The notes below the pieces were generated by a model that was given only the letters and a program-made list of their open reading frames with translations, was not told the origin of the DNA and made no database searches. From Spirochaetota bacterium (GTDB lineage: Bacteria > Spirochaetota > Spirochaetia > Treponematales > UBA12059), in contig JAPLSN010000012.1 of NCBI GenBank assembly GCA_026398615.1, forward strand, positions 79,122 through 143,121: 64,000 nt of DNA, read 5' to 3'. The translations under genes were made by a program, and so were the position numbers. Of the stretch, positions 37,098 through 45,174 are shown one piece after another (position 1 is the stretch's first letter; each line of letters begins with the position of its first letter).

Positions 37098-38792
37098 ATG
37101 GACCTGAATAGTTTAAAGAAATTCGCCCAGGGGATGCGCCGGGACCTCGTCTCACAGATGGATGCTCGGATCGAGTATGTCCTCAAGTCGGACGACGAGT
37201 ACCTCCGCGCCCGCCAATCCGAGAAAAAGAGGATCGTCGAGCTCGAGAAGACGAAGGGGCGGTCGGAACTGGCCGAGGAAGCTGCCTACCTCTGGTTCAA
37301 TCGGCTTGCCGCTTTCCGCTACATGGACTCCCGCGGATATACAAGTCCCAGGCTAGTTTCCCCTCGAAGCGGTGAGTCCCAGCCCGAGCTTCTCGCGGAA
37401 ATCAAGCATGGGAGGACTCCCGCTGAGCTTTTTTCCCGAGCGCCGCAGTTCGACGCGATCCTCTCGGGCCGGATCAAGGCCGCCCAACCTGACCGCGAGG
37501 TCTACAAGGAAGCCCTCCTGGGCACTTGCAATGCTTGGGCTACGCGCATGCCCTGGCTCTTTGCAAAGGTAGACGACTGGGCAAGTCTCCTCCTTCCCCA
37601 GGATCTTCTATCGGAGGATTCGCTCATCGCCCGCATGGTCTCAGGTCTTTCCGACGCGGACTGCGCGGAGGGCGTTGAGATCATCGGCTGGCTCTACCAG
37701 TTCTACATCTCCGAGAAAAAGGACGAGGTCTTCGCCCTCCTCAAGAAGAACGTGAAGATATCAAAAGAGAACATTCCCGCCGCGACACAGCTCTTCACGC
37801 CTCACTGGATCGTACGCTTTATGGTGGAGAACTCCCTCGGGCGACTCTGGCTCCTCAACCGCCCGGAGTCCCGTCTAAAGGAGCGGATGAAGTACTTCGT
37901 GGAGTCCGACCCCGAGCCCGACTACCTCAAGGTGAAGGATCCGACCGAGCTCAAGTGCCTCGATCCCTGCTGCGGTTCGGGGCATATCCTGGCCTACTTC
38001 TTCGAGCTGCTCTACGCGATCTACGAGGAGGAGGGCTATGCGCCTGTGGAGATCCCCTCCCTCATCATCGAGAAGAACATCTACGGCATCGACATCGACG
38101 AACGGGCGGCCGAGCTCGCGGCCTTCACGCTGGCCATGGTGGCGAGGGAGAAGGACAAGCGCTTCTTCGAGCGAGACATCCAGCCCAATGTGATCGCCAT
38201 GCGCGATGCGAGCGTGAACCTCAAGAAGCTGGGCGTGCGCCTATCGCCGGACCTCCAGGAAAGCTTGGAGCTCCTCAAGGAGGGGCGGAACTATGGTTCG
38301 CTCATTCCCGTACCGGCAGGGGCGGCTGGGGAGATCCACGAGGTCGAGGCGGGGATTGATGCCCACCGCTTCGATGACCTTTTCGGGGCGGCGGAGCTCG
38401 AGGAGCTGAAGGTGGCCTTCCGCATCCTCGAGTACCTCGAGCCGCGCTATCAAGTGGTGGTGACGAATCCGCCATACATGGGCGGGAAGGGCATGAACGA
38501 GGGTCTCAAGGCCTATGTGGGCAAGCGCTACCCCGATTCCAAGTCAGATCTCTTCGCGGTCTTCATGGAGCGATGTCTCGAAGGTCTCGTGAAGCGCGGA
38601 TACATGGGCATGATCAACCAGCAAAGCTGGATGTTCCTCTCGAGCTTCGAGGATCTACGCAAGAAGCTCCTCGAGGAGGACACCATCGTGGTTATGGCCC
38701 ATCTGGGAGCTCATGCTTTTGAGACGATTGGCGGCGAAGTTGTCCAGACCACGAGCTTTGTACTGAAGAAGGCAAGGCCGCCAATCGAATGA
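37098..38792 (+). CDS. pglX: BREX methyltransferase PglX, N-terminal (catalytic) half
   Basis: This 564-residue polypeptide is the methylase half of the BREX adenine-specific DNA methyltransferase. The family start LKKFAQGMRRDLVSQMDARIE is present in close form. SAM-binding motif I is CLDPCCGSGHIL (about residue 287), and the catalytic motif IV is VVVTNPPYMGG (about 456). It stops with TGA right after ARPPIE, exactly where normal PglX proteins continue with a GxFIRLVDY segment; that segment starts the separate frame at 41792. GGGAG upstream supports ATG 37098. It may work as a two-subunit enzyme with the later half, or be inactive. Confidence 0.9.
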   Translation: MDLNSLKKFAQGMRRDLVSQMDARIEYVLKSDDEYLRARQSEKKRIVELEKTKGRSELAEEAAYLWFNRLAAFRYMDSRGYTSPRLVSPRSGESQPELLAEIKHGRTPAELFSRAPQFDAILSGRIKAAQPDREVYKEALLGTCNAWATRMPWLFAKVDDWASLLLPQDLLSEDSLIARMVSGLSDADCAEGVEIIGWLYQFYISEKKDEVFALLKKNVKISKENIPAATQLFTPHWIVRFMVENSLGRLWLLNRPESRLKERMKYFVESDPEPDYLKVKDPTELKCLDPCCGSGHILAYFFELLYAIYEEEGYAPVEIPSLIIEKNIYGIDIDERAAELAAFTLAMVAREKDKRFFERDIQPNVIAMRDASVNLKKLGVRLSPDLQESLELLKEGRNYGSLIPVPAGAAGEIHEVEAGIDAHRFDDLFGAAELEELKVAFRILEYLEPRYQVVVTNPPYMGGKGMNEGLKAYVGKRYPDSKSDLFAVFMERCLEGLVKRGYMGMINQQSWMFLSSFEDLRKKLLEEDTIVVMAHLGAHAFETIGGEVVQTTSFVLKKARPPIE

Positions 38793-38794
38793 AT

Positions 38795-38847
38795 GTTCCC
38801 AAAATGGGAACAATTATATTGACAAATTAGTGGGAACACAGTATATA
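38795..38847 (+). promoter_or_regulatory. HigBA promoter and operator
   Basis: TTGACA (38819), 17 bases, TATATA. Palindrome GTTCCCA-AAA-TGGGAAC lies just upstream (38795-38811), and a third half-site TGGGAAC sits between -35 and -10. The layout suits autorepression by HigA. It begins three bases after the stop of the PglX N-half. Confidence 0.85.
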
Positions 38848-38860
38848 TAAGGAAGATCCG

Positions 38861-39169
38861 ATGAACGTTGTTGCGCTCAGGACTCTCGTCCGGTTCTGGG
38901 GGAAGCACCCCAGGGCAAAACAGGCGCTGGAGGACTGGTACCACGAGGCGCTTCATGCTCGATGGGTCACTCCCGAGGATGTCAAGCGACACTACCCCGG
39001 CGCAAGCATCCTCCGGAACAATCGGGTTCAGTTCGATATTCGGGGCAATGAGTTCAGGCTTGTCTGCGCCATACGCTATGACAAGGGCCACATGTGGGTC
39101 AAATTCATCGGGACCCACGCTGAGTATGACAGGATCGATGCGGAGACATATGATGGAAATCCAGTTTAA
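38861..39169 (+). CDS. higB: HigB-family toxin
   Basis: This 102-residue mRNA interferase of the HigB family cuts translated mRNA. Family features are VTPEDVKRHYPGASILRNNR, VQFDIRGNEFRLVCAIRY and the C-terminal VKFIGTHAEYDRIDAETY. As in other HigBA systems the toxin comes first. The antitoxin ATG at 39153 overlaps its end by 17 bases. It lies within the segment that interrupts pglX. Confidence 0.94.
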   Translation: MNVVALRTLVRFWGKHPRAKQALEDWYHEALHARWVTPEDVKRHYPGASILRNNRVQFDIRGNEFRLVCAIRYDKGHMWVKFIGTHAEYDRIDAETYDGNPV

Positions 39170-40382
39170 GGTGCTCAAGACCGAAGCCGACTACGACCGC
39201 GCCCTGGCTGACCTCGAGCGTGTCTTTGACGCTCCCGCGGGTAGCCCTGAAGCCGATCAACTCGACGTCCTCGTGCTCCTCATCAAGAGTTACGAGAATG
39301 AGCATTACCCGATCGATGTGCCGGAACCACGAGAAGCCATCAGGTTCCGCATGGAGCAGGCCGGGCTGAGCCAAAAGGATTTGATCCCGTATATCGGTTC
39401 GCGGTCCAAGGTGTCCGAGGTGCTCTCCGGCAAACGCGAGCTGACCCTTGCCATGATACGATCCCTCAACAAGCATCTTGGGATCCCTGCCGAGGTCCTG
39501 ATCCGCGAGGCGCCAGCGGCGCTGCCGAAAGCTCTTGCCGACCTTGACTTCGCCCAGTTCCCCATCAAGGAGATGGAGAAGAATGGCGCCTTCTCCGGCT
39601 TCGACCTGGGCATGTCGAAGATAGGCGAGAAAGCCGAGGAGGCCATCCGATGGCTCGTGGGCCAGATCGGTGGATTCCAGGCGGTGCCTCAGGTGGCGCT
39701 GCGCAAGACCGATGGGATGCGCCTTAACTCCAAGCTGGACACTTATGCCCTTCTTGGCTGGAGCCTTCAAGCCTTGAAGGAGGCGGCCGATCACCCGTCG
39801 TCCGGAAGGTTCAAGAGCGAGGCCCTTACTGACAAGTTCATTGAAACCCTTGTGGGCTTGAGTGTTCTTGACGACGGTCCCAGGCATGCCAAGGAATACC
39901 TGGCCAAGGCTGGTATTACGCTGCTCGCCCTGCCTCACCTTACGCATACCTATCTGGACGGGGCGGTGTTCCTGAGGGAGAGGGAAGGTCCTCTCATCGT
40001 GCTCACCCTCCGCTACGACCGGGTCGACAATTTCTGGTTCGTGCTCCTCCATGAGCTCGGGCATCTCAAGCTCGGCCATCTTTCCGGGGGAAGGACCTGG
40101 ATCGCCGACGATCTCGACCTACCTAATGCCGATTCCATTCAGGAGAGGGAAGCCGACGACTTCGCTTCACGAGTCCTCTTGCCGCAGGAGTTCGATCTCG
40201 GTTCGCATGTGCGGCTTTCGTCGAAGGATGTCATTTCCTATGCCAGCGATCATGGCGTGCATCCCGCCATCGTTGCCGGGCGTATTCAGCATGCAAGGAA
40301 GGAATTTCGTACCTTCGCTAAGTTGCTTGGACGGGGAGAGGTGAGGAAGTGGTTAGTGGTGAAGGATAATGAAGCAAGCTAA
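39153..40382 (+). CDS. higA: HigA-type antitoxin fused to ImmA/IrrE metallopeptidase domain
   Basis: A 409-residue antitoxin. The N-terminal part has a HigA helix-turn-helix (MEQAGLSQKDLIPYIG, then VSEVLSGKRELTLAMIRSLN). The C-terminal half is an ImmA/IrrE-like zinc peptidase with LLHELGHLKLGH, giving the HExxH site, and a downstream E in READDFASRVLLP. The long form is known among HigA-like proteins. The peptidase might cleave a repressor or the antitoxin itself after stress; that is inference. ATG 39150 three bases earlier is equally possible. Confidence 0.88.
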   Translation: MEIQFKVLKTEADYDRALADLERVFDAPAGSPEADQLDVLVLLIKSYENEHYPIDVPEPREAIRFRMEQAGLSQKDLIPYIGSRSKVSEVLSGKRELTLAMIRSLNKHLGIPAEVLIREAPAALPKALADLDFAQFPIKEMEKNGAFSGFDLGMSKIGEKAEEAIRWLVGQIGGFQAVPQVALRKTDGMRLNSKLDTYALLGWSLQALKEAADHPSSGRFKSEALTDKFIETLVGLSVLDDGPRHAKEYLAKAGITLLALPHLTHTYLDGAVFLREREGPLIVLTLRYDRVDNFWFVLLHELGHLKLGHLSGGRTWIADDLDLPNADSIQEREADDFASRVLLPQEFDLGSHVRLSSKDVISYASDHGVHPAIVAGRIQHARKEFRTFAKLLGRGEVRKWLVVKDNEAS

Positions 40383-40388
40383 AAAATG

Positions 40389-40420
40389 GCTCACGCAGAG
40401 GCGCAGAGACGCAGAGAATA
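40389..40420 (+). repeat. CAGAG-type repeat, copy 7
   Basis: GGCTCACGCAGAGGCGCAGA then GACGCAGAGAAT, starting seven bases after the HigA stop. Confidence 0.8.
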
Positions 40421-40498
40421 CAAGGAGATGAGATGAGAAGGGCAATGAGTACATTCAGTCCTTTATCTGATTCCATTAGTCTCATTGGGCAAAAGTGC

Positions 40499-40527
40499 TT
40501 GACAAAGAGGCATATTGACCCTAGATT
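40499..40527 (+). promoter_or_regulatory. Promoter of a candidate small RNA
   Basis: TTGACA, 17 bases, TAGATT in the 446-base gene-free stretch 40383-40828. No convincing reading frame follows. Confidence 0.6.
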
Positions 40528-40533
40528 TTCAGG

Positions 40534-40617
40534 GTATTCTATTTTTGTGCATAGCGCCCCTGACGATACCCATACCGATTCATCATGGTATGGACGACTC
40601 GGGGGCTTTTTGTTTTC
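40534..40617 (+). ncRNA. Candidate small RNA of about 80 bases with terminator
   Basis: The predicted transcript folds into one long hairpin: GCCCC (40556) pairs with GGGGC (40602), an internal loop follows, then CCATACC pairs with GGTATGG around a ten-base loop. CTTTTTGTTTT follows, as in intrinsic terminators. It lies between HigA and the next cassette gene, inside split pglX. It may be only a terminator of higBA, but the strong promoter 20 bases upstream argues for an RNA of its own. Confidence 0.5.
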
Positions 40618-40657
40618 TCATAGCTCAGTATCTCCACAGGAGATACATCATAGAAAA

Positions 40658-40819
40658 GGCTCACGCGGAGACGCAGAGACGCGGAGAAGAGGGAAAAAGA
40701 TAATGGAAAATTATGATTACGCTTTCCTATTCTCCTATTCCTCTCTGCGTTCTCTGCGGCTCTGCGTGAGATAATCTTAGGAATGGCTCACGCGGAGACG
40801 CGGAGGCGTGGAGAAGAGG
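40658..40819. repeat. CAGAG-type repeats, copies 8-10
   Basis: Forward copy 40658-40692, inverted copy 40740-40770, forward copy 40785-40819. The last ends in GTGGAGAAGAGG and supplies the Shine-Dalgarno region for the DUF2188 gene. Confidence 0.8.
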
Positions 40820-40828
40820 AGGAAGAGC

Positions 40829-41062
40829 ATGCCTAGGAAAGAACGCATTCATGTCACCCAAAGGCCCGATGGGCAGTGGCAGGGAAAGAAAGAGGGGGCC
40901 GAGCGGGCCTCCGTCGTCAGTTCGACACAGAGGGAAGCGGTTCAAGGATCGACCGACCTCGCCAAGAAGAATGGGCAGGCTCAGGTACTTATCCATGGAA
41001 GGGATGGGAAGATCCGGGACGAGCATACGTATGGGAGCGATCCGTATCCGCCCAAGGGATAA
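40829..41062 (+). CDS. DUF2188-family small protein
   Basis: This 77-residue protein of the DUF2188 family has unknown function. Family pattern: RIHVTQRPDGQWQGKKEGAE at the start, a central QREAVQGSTDLAKKNGQAQV, and the end LIHGRDGKIRDEHTYGSDPY. GAGGAGG before ATG 40829 comes from repeat copy 10. It is followed nine bases later by the AT-rich unknown gene. Such proteins are frequent in mobile defence cassettes. Confidence 0.85.
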   Translation: MPRKERIHVTQRPDGQWQGKKEGAERASVVSSTQREAVQGSTDLAKKNGQAQVLIHGRDGKIRDEHTYGSDPYPPKG

Positions 41063-41071
41063 GCATTCAAA

Positions 41072-41788
41072 ATGACTAATCAAGCAAAAGTCATTCAACT
41101 CAACTGTGAAAGTCAAACCGGATGGCCTTATCCGCTGCTAAATGAGATACAAAAGCATCCTAATTCGTATGCTTTGTTGGAGAAATATAGATCTGCAAAA
41201 ATTGGAGATCATCTAATATCGCTAGCCACAAAAATCACAATTATTGGATTAGTTATCCAAAGGCTGAATGAATCTCTGCGACTGATGAATCTTGAACTAG
41301 GAAATAGATCCGAGTATTTATTTGAATGTGCTAGCAACGGGTATGCATTTTCCTCTCAAGATAGGATGCTTCCATACCTATTAGTTTTGGATGCTGAAAC
41401 TTTTATCTTTGAGGCCCGCTCCAGCTTTGACATGCTTGTCAAACTCGCCGATTTGTTGCATTCCACATACGCGGTTTTTTCAACTTCGATTACCAAGGCC
41501 AATATTGCACAACTTCTAGCTGAGTCAGGCAGATCCGTAGAGTGGATCGCACTCTTGAAAGCTATAAGGGATATTGGAATTCATGAGAGGGCTCCTTGGA
41601 TTGGAATTTCTACTAATGGAAATGGCCGGAATCCTGCCCTAATTCTTGTTTTCGATGATACACACAATGTTCCTGCCTCCGGTGCTTGCTTTGCAATTGA
41701 TACCCTAATAGCCATCAGCAAAGGAATTAATGAGCTATTCGCTTTTGTTATGCACAAATCAATAATCAGTATCGCCGGAGGGGCATAA
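41072..41788 (+). CDS. Unknown AT-rich gene coupled to the PglX C-half
   Basis: A 238-residue, mostly helical protein without signal peptide. Helical stretches include ISLATKITIIGLVIQRLNES and FIFEARSSFDMLVKLADLLH, a look reminiscent of HEPN-like or Cthe_2314-like helical bundles, but I cannot place it. Base composition and codon use are much richer in A and T than in the BREX core, matching the first part of the next gene. Its TAA is three bases before the ATG of the PglX C-half, and the last codons carry the Shine-Dalgarno for it. This tight coupling suggests arrival together. Confidence 0.8.
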   Translation: MTNQAKVIQLNCESQTGWPYPLLNEIQKHPNSYALLEKYRSAKIGDHLISLATKITIIGLVIQRLNESLRLMNLELGNRSEYLFECASNGYAFSSQDRMLPYLLVLDAETFIFEARSSFDMLVKLADLLHSTYAVFSTSITKANIAQLLAESGRSVEWIALLKAIRDIGIHERAPWIGISTNGNGRNPALILVFDDTHNVPASGACFAIDTLIAISKGINELFAFVMHKSIISIAGGA

Positions 41789-41791
41789 GAC

Positions 41792-43594
41792 ATGGGTGCA
41801 TTCATTCGCCTTGTTGATTATGATAATGCCGAAAGGAAGATTAGTGAGTTCAACGTTATCAATAATGCATATCGAATTAATCAGTCCAATTTTATGAAAG
41901 TGCCAGGAAGCCCTATAGCATATTGGGTTACAGAGTCTTTTTATCGCGCCTTTGATTCGAAAGAAAAGGTTGGTGACCTTACAATCTCTGATGGACAGAC
42001 CAAAACAGGTGATAACGCTCTCTATCTTCGTTTAATTTGGGAGGTTGATAGAAGCAAGATTGGCCCATCAAAAAAATGGGTGCTTCACCCGAAGGGAGGG
42101 ACATACAGAAAATGGTATGGGAATGTAGACGCTCTTATTGATTGGTCATTAGGCGCAAGAAACCACTACCGTTCAGATCATGTTGCTCGAATATTACCAG
42201 AGTACCTCTGGTGGAAAATAGGCGTGTGTTGGACCATGATAACAATGGGTAAGAAGAGCTTTAGGTATGTAAAATCAGATGAGATTTTTAATTTAGCAGC
42301 GCCGACACTTTTTTTTCGAAATGATACAGATGCTCCTGGCATTATTGCATTTCTGAATTCAAAAGTTGCTGATCATATGGTAACAGTACTTAATCCAACA
42401 ATAAATATGAATGTTGGCGAAATACAATCACTGCCCTTGATGGCTGGTATACCAGCTAGAATAAATACATGTGCAAAGAGGGCCATAAGTATTGAGAGAG
42501 CTGACTGGGACATGATTGAGACTTCTCATGATTTCTTGCGTTCTCCTCTTCTTACAGAATATTCTGATTCGCAAAACGAAATAACTATGGATTGTAATCT
42601 ATCAGTTTTGAATTGGCCATCAGTTTACGATATGAGGAGAACGATAGATTTGACCATCCAGGTTAATTCGTATAAGGCAAATTGGAGAAGGCTCTTTTTA
42701 GAGCTACATGAAATCGAAGAGTCTTCAAATCAGGTCTTCATTCATTTATACAAACTTGGTGCCGAACTAAATAATAGTGTTTCCTATAATGAAATCACTA
42801 TTCTTCAAGATCAGCTAATTGCATCAGATCTCAACGAAGGCAGAGTAGAGTTCGATGAAGTCGTTCTCGCCCAACAGTTTCTCTCCTACGGTGTCGGCTG
42901 CCTCATGGGGCGCTATTCCGTAGAGCAGGATGGACTCATCCTCGCTGATGCTGGCGCTACGATCGAGGATTTCAAGTCGAAGATCCCGAACGCCCGCTTC
43001 CTACCGGACGCAGATGGCATACTCCCTCTCACCGATGAGGATGACTTTTCCGACGACCTCCCAACTGCTTTCAAGTCGTGGCTTCGATTCATCTCGGGTT
43101 CTCACTATGATGATAATCTCCGCTGGATGGAGGATCGTCTCGGCAAAGACCTCCGGAGCTTTTTCGATCGGGATTTCTACAAGGATCATATAAGGCGCTA
43201 CAAGTCACGGCCCATCTACTGGATGGTTTCCTCACCCTCGGGTGCTTTCCGGGCTCTCCTCTACCTGCATCGCTATACCAAGGATACGGTTGGCAAGATT
43301 CTCAATGACTATGTCCGGCCGTACCGAACAAAGATTGATCAGAAGATACGTGGGCTTGAATCCATTATTGATTCCTCGGGTTCGAGTGCTGGGGAGAAGA
43401 CCAAGGCCAAGAAAAGGCTTGCTCAGCTTGAGAAGTATAGGATTGAGATTGAGGCTTGGGAGAAGGAGAGCCTGTACCCGCAGGCGCTGAAGCGGGTCGA
43501 GTTGGATCTGGATGATGGGGTCAAGGTGAATTATCGGAAGCTGGAGGGGATACTGGAGCCGGTGAAGCAACTTGAGGCGAAGGAGGAGGAGTGA
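41792..43594 (+). CDS. pglX: BREX methyltransferase PglX, C-terminal (recognition) half
   Basis: A 600-residue polypeptide that begins MGAFIRLVDYDNAERKI, the sequence expected right after the methylase half. It should contain the target-recognition domain (about 40-330) and the C-terminal helical scaffold. It ends ILEPVKQLEAKEEE. GGAGG at a ten-base distance precedes ATG 41792, so separate translation is credible. The first about 350 codons are AT-rich; from about 42850 the composition returns to that of the BREX core. Together with the N-half the length is 1164 residues, near a normal undivided PglX, so little or nothing seems lost. Confidence 0.88.
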   Translation: MGAFIRLVDYDNAERKISEFNVINNAYRINQSNFMKVPGSPIAYWVTESFYRAFDSKEKVGDLTISDGQTKTGDNALYLRLIWEVDRSKIGPSKKWVLHPKGGTYRKWYGNVDALIDWSLGARNHYRSDHVARILPEYLWWKIGVCWTMITMGKKSFRYVKSDEIFNLAAPTLFFRNDTDAPGIIAFLNSKVADHMVTVLNPTINMNVGEIQSLPLMAGIPARINTCAKRAISIERADWDMIETSHDFLRSPLLTEYSDSQNEITMDCNLSVLNWPSVYDMRRTIDLTIQVNSYKANWRRLFLELHEIEESSNQVFIHLYKLGAELNNSVSYNEITILQDQLIASDLNEGRVEFDEVVLAQQFLSYGVGCLMGRYSVEQDGLILADAGATIEDFKSKIPNARFLPDADGILPLTDEDDFSDDLPTAFKSWLRFISGSHYDDNLRWMEDRLGKDLRSFFDRDFYKDHIRRYKSRPIYWMVSSPSGAFRALLYLHRYTKDTVGKILNDYVRPYRTKIDQKIRGLESIIDSSGSSAGEKTKAKKRLAQLEKYRIEIEAWEKESLYPQALKRVELDLDDGVKVNYRKLEGILEPVKQLEAKEEE

Positions 43595-43929
43595 TGAGCG
43601 GCAGTACTCCATCGATTCTTGTCGATATCCCTGGTATGGCGGAGGCTGCGGCCTTCATCAGAAGCCGCTATTTGGTGGATTCGATTTACATCTTCGGATC
43701 ATTTGCCCGAGGCGAGGCCAGGGTAGACAGCGATATCGATATCTGCGTGACCCTCCTGCGCGCAGAAAAAAGGATATTGGACATCATGGTCGATCTTCAC
43801 GCTGGCTTGTCAGCGATCCTGGAAAGGTCCATCGATGTGGTCGTCTATGACAAGAAGGTTTTCGACGAGCGCAGGGAGGCCGGCGCCTCCTTCGAGAAGA
43901 CCATAGCCGCCGAAGGAATAGCCGTATGA
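43594..43929 (+). CDS. mntA: MNT-domain nucleotidyltransferase antitoxin
   Basis: A 111-residue minimal nucleotidyltransferase. The motif GSFARGEARVDSDIDI has the GSxxRG and DxD of the fold. In MntA/HepT pairs this protein modifies and silences the HEPN toxin by adding AMP residues. The ATG overlaps the PglX stop by one base and the stop overlaps the HEPN gene by four, so all are translated together. A third acidic residue, in SIDVVVYD, completes the metal site. Confidence 0.9.
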   Translation: MSGSTPSILVDIPGMAEAAAFIRSRYLVDSIYIFGSFARGEARVDSDIDICVTLLRAEKRILDIMVDLHAGLSAILERSIDVVVYDKKVFDERREAGASFEKTIAAEGIAV

Positions 43930-44312
43930 CGCGAAAAGACCTGGTCAACGAATGGCTTCTTGTGGCAACCGATGATCTCGATGCGGCGGAACATCTTTTC
44001 TCCGGCATGACCCGGGTACCGCTCGAAATAATCTGTTTCCACTGCCAGCAGGCCGGAGAAAAAGCCCTGAAAGCCCTGCTTCAGCATCTTGGGCGAGATG
44101 TTCCGCGAACACACGACCTCGTCGAACTGCGCAGGTTGCTGGGAACCGATCTTTCCGATGATGTCGAACTGGACAGATGCTGCGCCTTGCTATCCGCCTA
44201 TGGCGTCACGACACGATACCCCGGGAGACCTGAACTGAGCATTACTGATGCGGAAGTGGCCTTTGCAGCGGCAAAACGTATTCTTTCGTCGATTCGGCCA
44301 TTGACCGAATAG
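43926..44312 (+). CDS. hepT: HEPN-domain toxin
   Basis: A 128-residue HEPN protein, putative RNase toxin partner of the preceding MNT protein. Helices IICFHCQQAGEKALKALLQH and the Rx4-6H motif in GRDVPRTHDLVEL are typical of the family. Four-base overlap with the MNT gene. Located after pglX and before the pglX tail duplication, suggesting the pair entered at the 3' end of pglX. Confidence 0.9.
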   Translation: MTRKDLVNEWLLVATDDLDAAEHLFSGMTRVPLEIICFHCQQAGEKALKALLQHLGRDVPRTHDLVELRRLLGTDLSDDVELDRCCALLSAYGVTTRYPGRPELSITDAEVAFAAAKRILSSIRPLTE

Positions 44313-44469
44313 GCGCTTGATCCCTGCTTCCATAACCGAAATGGCACATGGAAAATGAATTGGGGAAACTGAATGCGCAATGATCGACGCGTTCTCAAAT
44401 CGAAATCGAAGAGGATAACGCCTTGAACTTAAGTTTGAGCAGAACGATTTGCATTGATCGTGCTGGTCG

Positions 44470-44530
44470 TCCAGGTTCCCCAGCAAGTTCCCCAAGAAGT
44501 TCCCCAACAGGTTCCCCAAGAAGTTCCCAG
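44470..44530. repeat. 12-base tandem repeat
   Basis: The unit CCCAAGAAGTTC with small changes occurs about four and a half times. On the minus strand it would read as a GNLL repeat in an otherwise doubtful frame. The rest of 44313-44583 shows nothing clear. Confidence 0.75.
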
Positions 44531-44583
44531 AAAATCGCAGGCATCATGGCGAAGGAACCTGATGGCAACCGGGAGTTTTGGGA

Positions 44584-45174
44584 TTGAAGGCACCTGCTCT
44601 TGACCGCTGCGAACGCTGCGGCAAAGCCATCGACTCTCCGGAAAGGTCCGTCTTCTTGGCCCGGCACGAAGGCGAACTAGGCGAACTCCTCTGCCTCGAC
44701 TGCTTCAACCGTGAGATGGGGCCTTCCGTCGGCGTCGACATCCTTCCCTCGCAGTACCCTCCCCTTGAGCTTGCCGATGCCGAGGGGAAGGCTCATCGCT
44801 TTGAATTCGCTGTCAGGGTTTACCCCGACGGCATCTCCATCGAGTCGTGGGAGCCCGAATCGGATCCCGGTTATCGCTTCCAGGTCCTTGGTGATCCTGA
44901 GGATTGCGCAGGACTCTACAAGGAGCTCGTCAAACGGATGAGGAAGGCACTCAAGCGGAAGCACATTGAAGTCGGCTCCTATGGCGAGTCGATCAAAGGC
45001 ACCAAGGTCCGAGGTTGGATCGACTGGGACCCCGAGGAAGGCGAGGCCGGACGAATGCCCCTCCTCATCATCGACGGCAAGCCCTACAAGTGGGAGCAGT
45101 TCGGCAGGATGCTTTCGTCCTTCGAGGGCTTCCAGTTCAAGCTCGATATCAAAGACCGATCTGAAGATCTGTGA
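44584..45174 (+). CDS. Zinc-ribbon protein of unknown function
   Basis: About 196 residues. The N-terminus has RCERCGK and, 25 residues on, LCLDC, a treble-clef or ribbon-type Cys4 metal site. The remainder is alpha/beta with acidic and aromatic strands (HRFEFAVRVYPDGISIESWE, PYKWEQFGRMLSSFEGFQ). I do not recognise a named family. No ATG fits; TTG 44584 is used, eight bases after GGGAG, with TTG 44578 as alternative. Lies between the MNT/HEPN pair and the Fic gene. Confidence 0.7.
   Translation: MKAPALDRCERCGKAIDSPERSVFLARHEGELGELLCLDCFNREMGPSVGVDILPSQYPPLELADAEGKAHRFEFAVRVYPDGISIESWEPESDPGYRFQVLGDPEDCAGLYKELVKRMRKALKRKHIEVGSYGESIKGTKVRGWIDWDPEEGEAGRMPLLIIDGKPYKWEQFGRMLSSFEGFQFKLDIKDRSEDL

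Noticed and set aside
38790..38792. Reading the pglX break as a simple sequencing error or nonsense mutation
   Set aside because: Three kilobases of coherent genes with their own promoter separate the halves, so a point error cannot explain it.
40433..40774. Plus-strand frame of 113 codons between HigA and DUF2188
   Set aside because: It runs through the small-RNA hairpin and three repeat copies, and the residues are repeat-derived.
16941..44530. CRISPR array
   Set aside because: The tandem repeats at 16.9 and 44.5 kb have no spacers; the CAGAG repeats are irregular and in both orientations. No cas genes are present.
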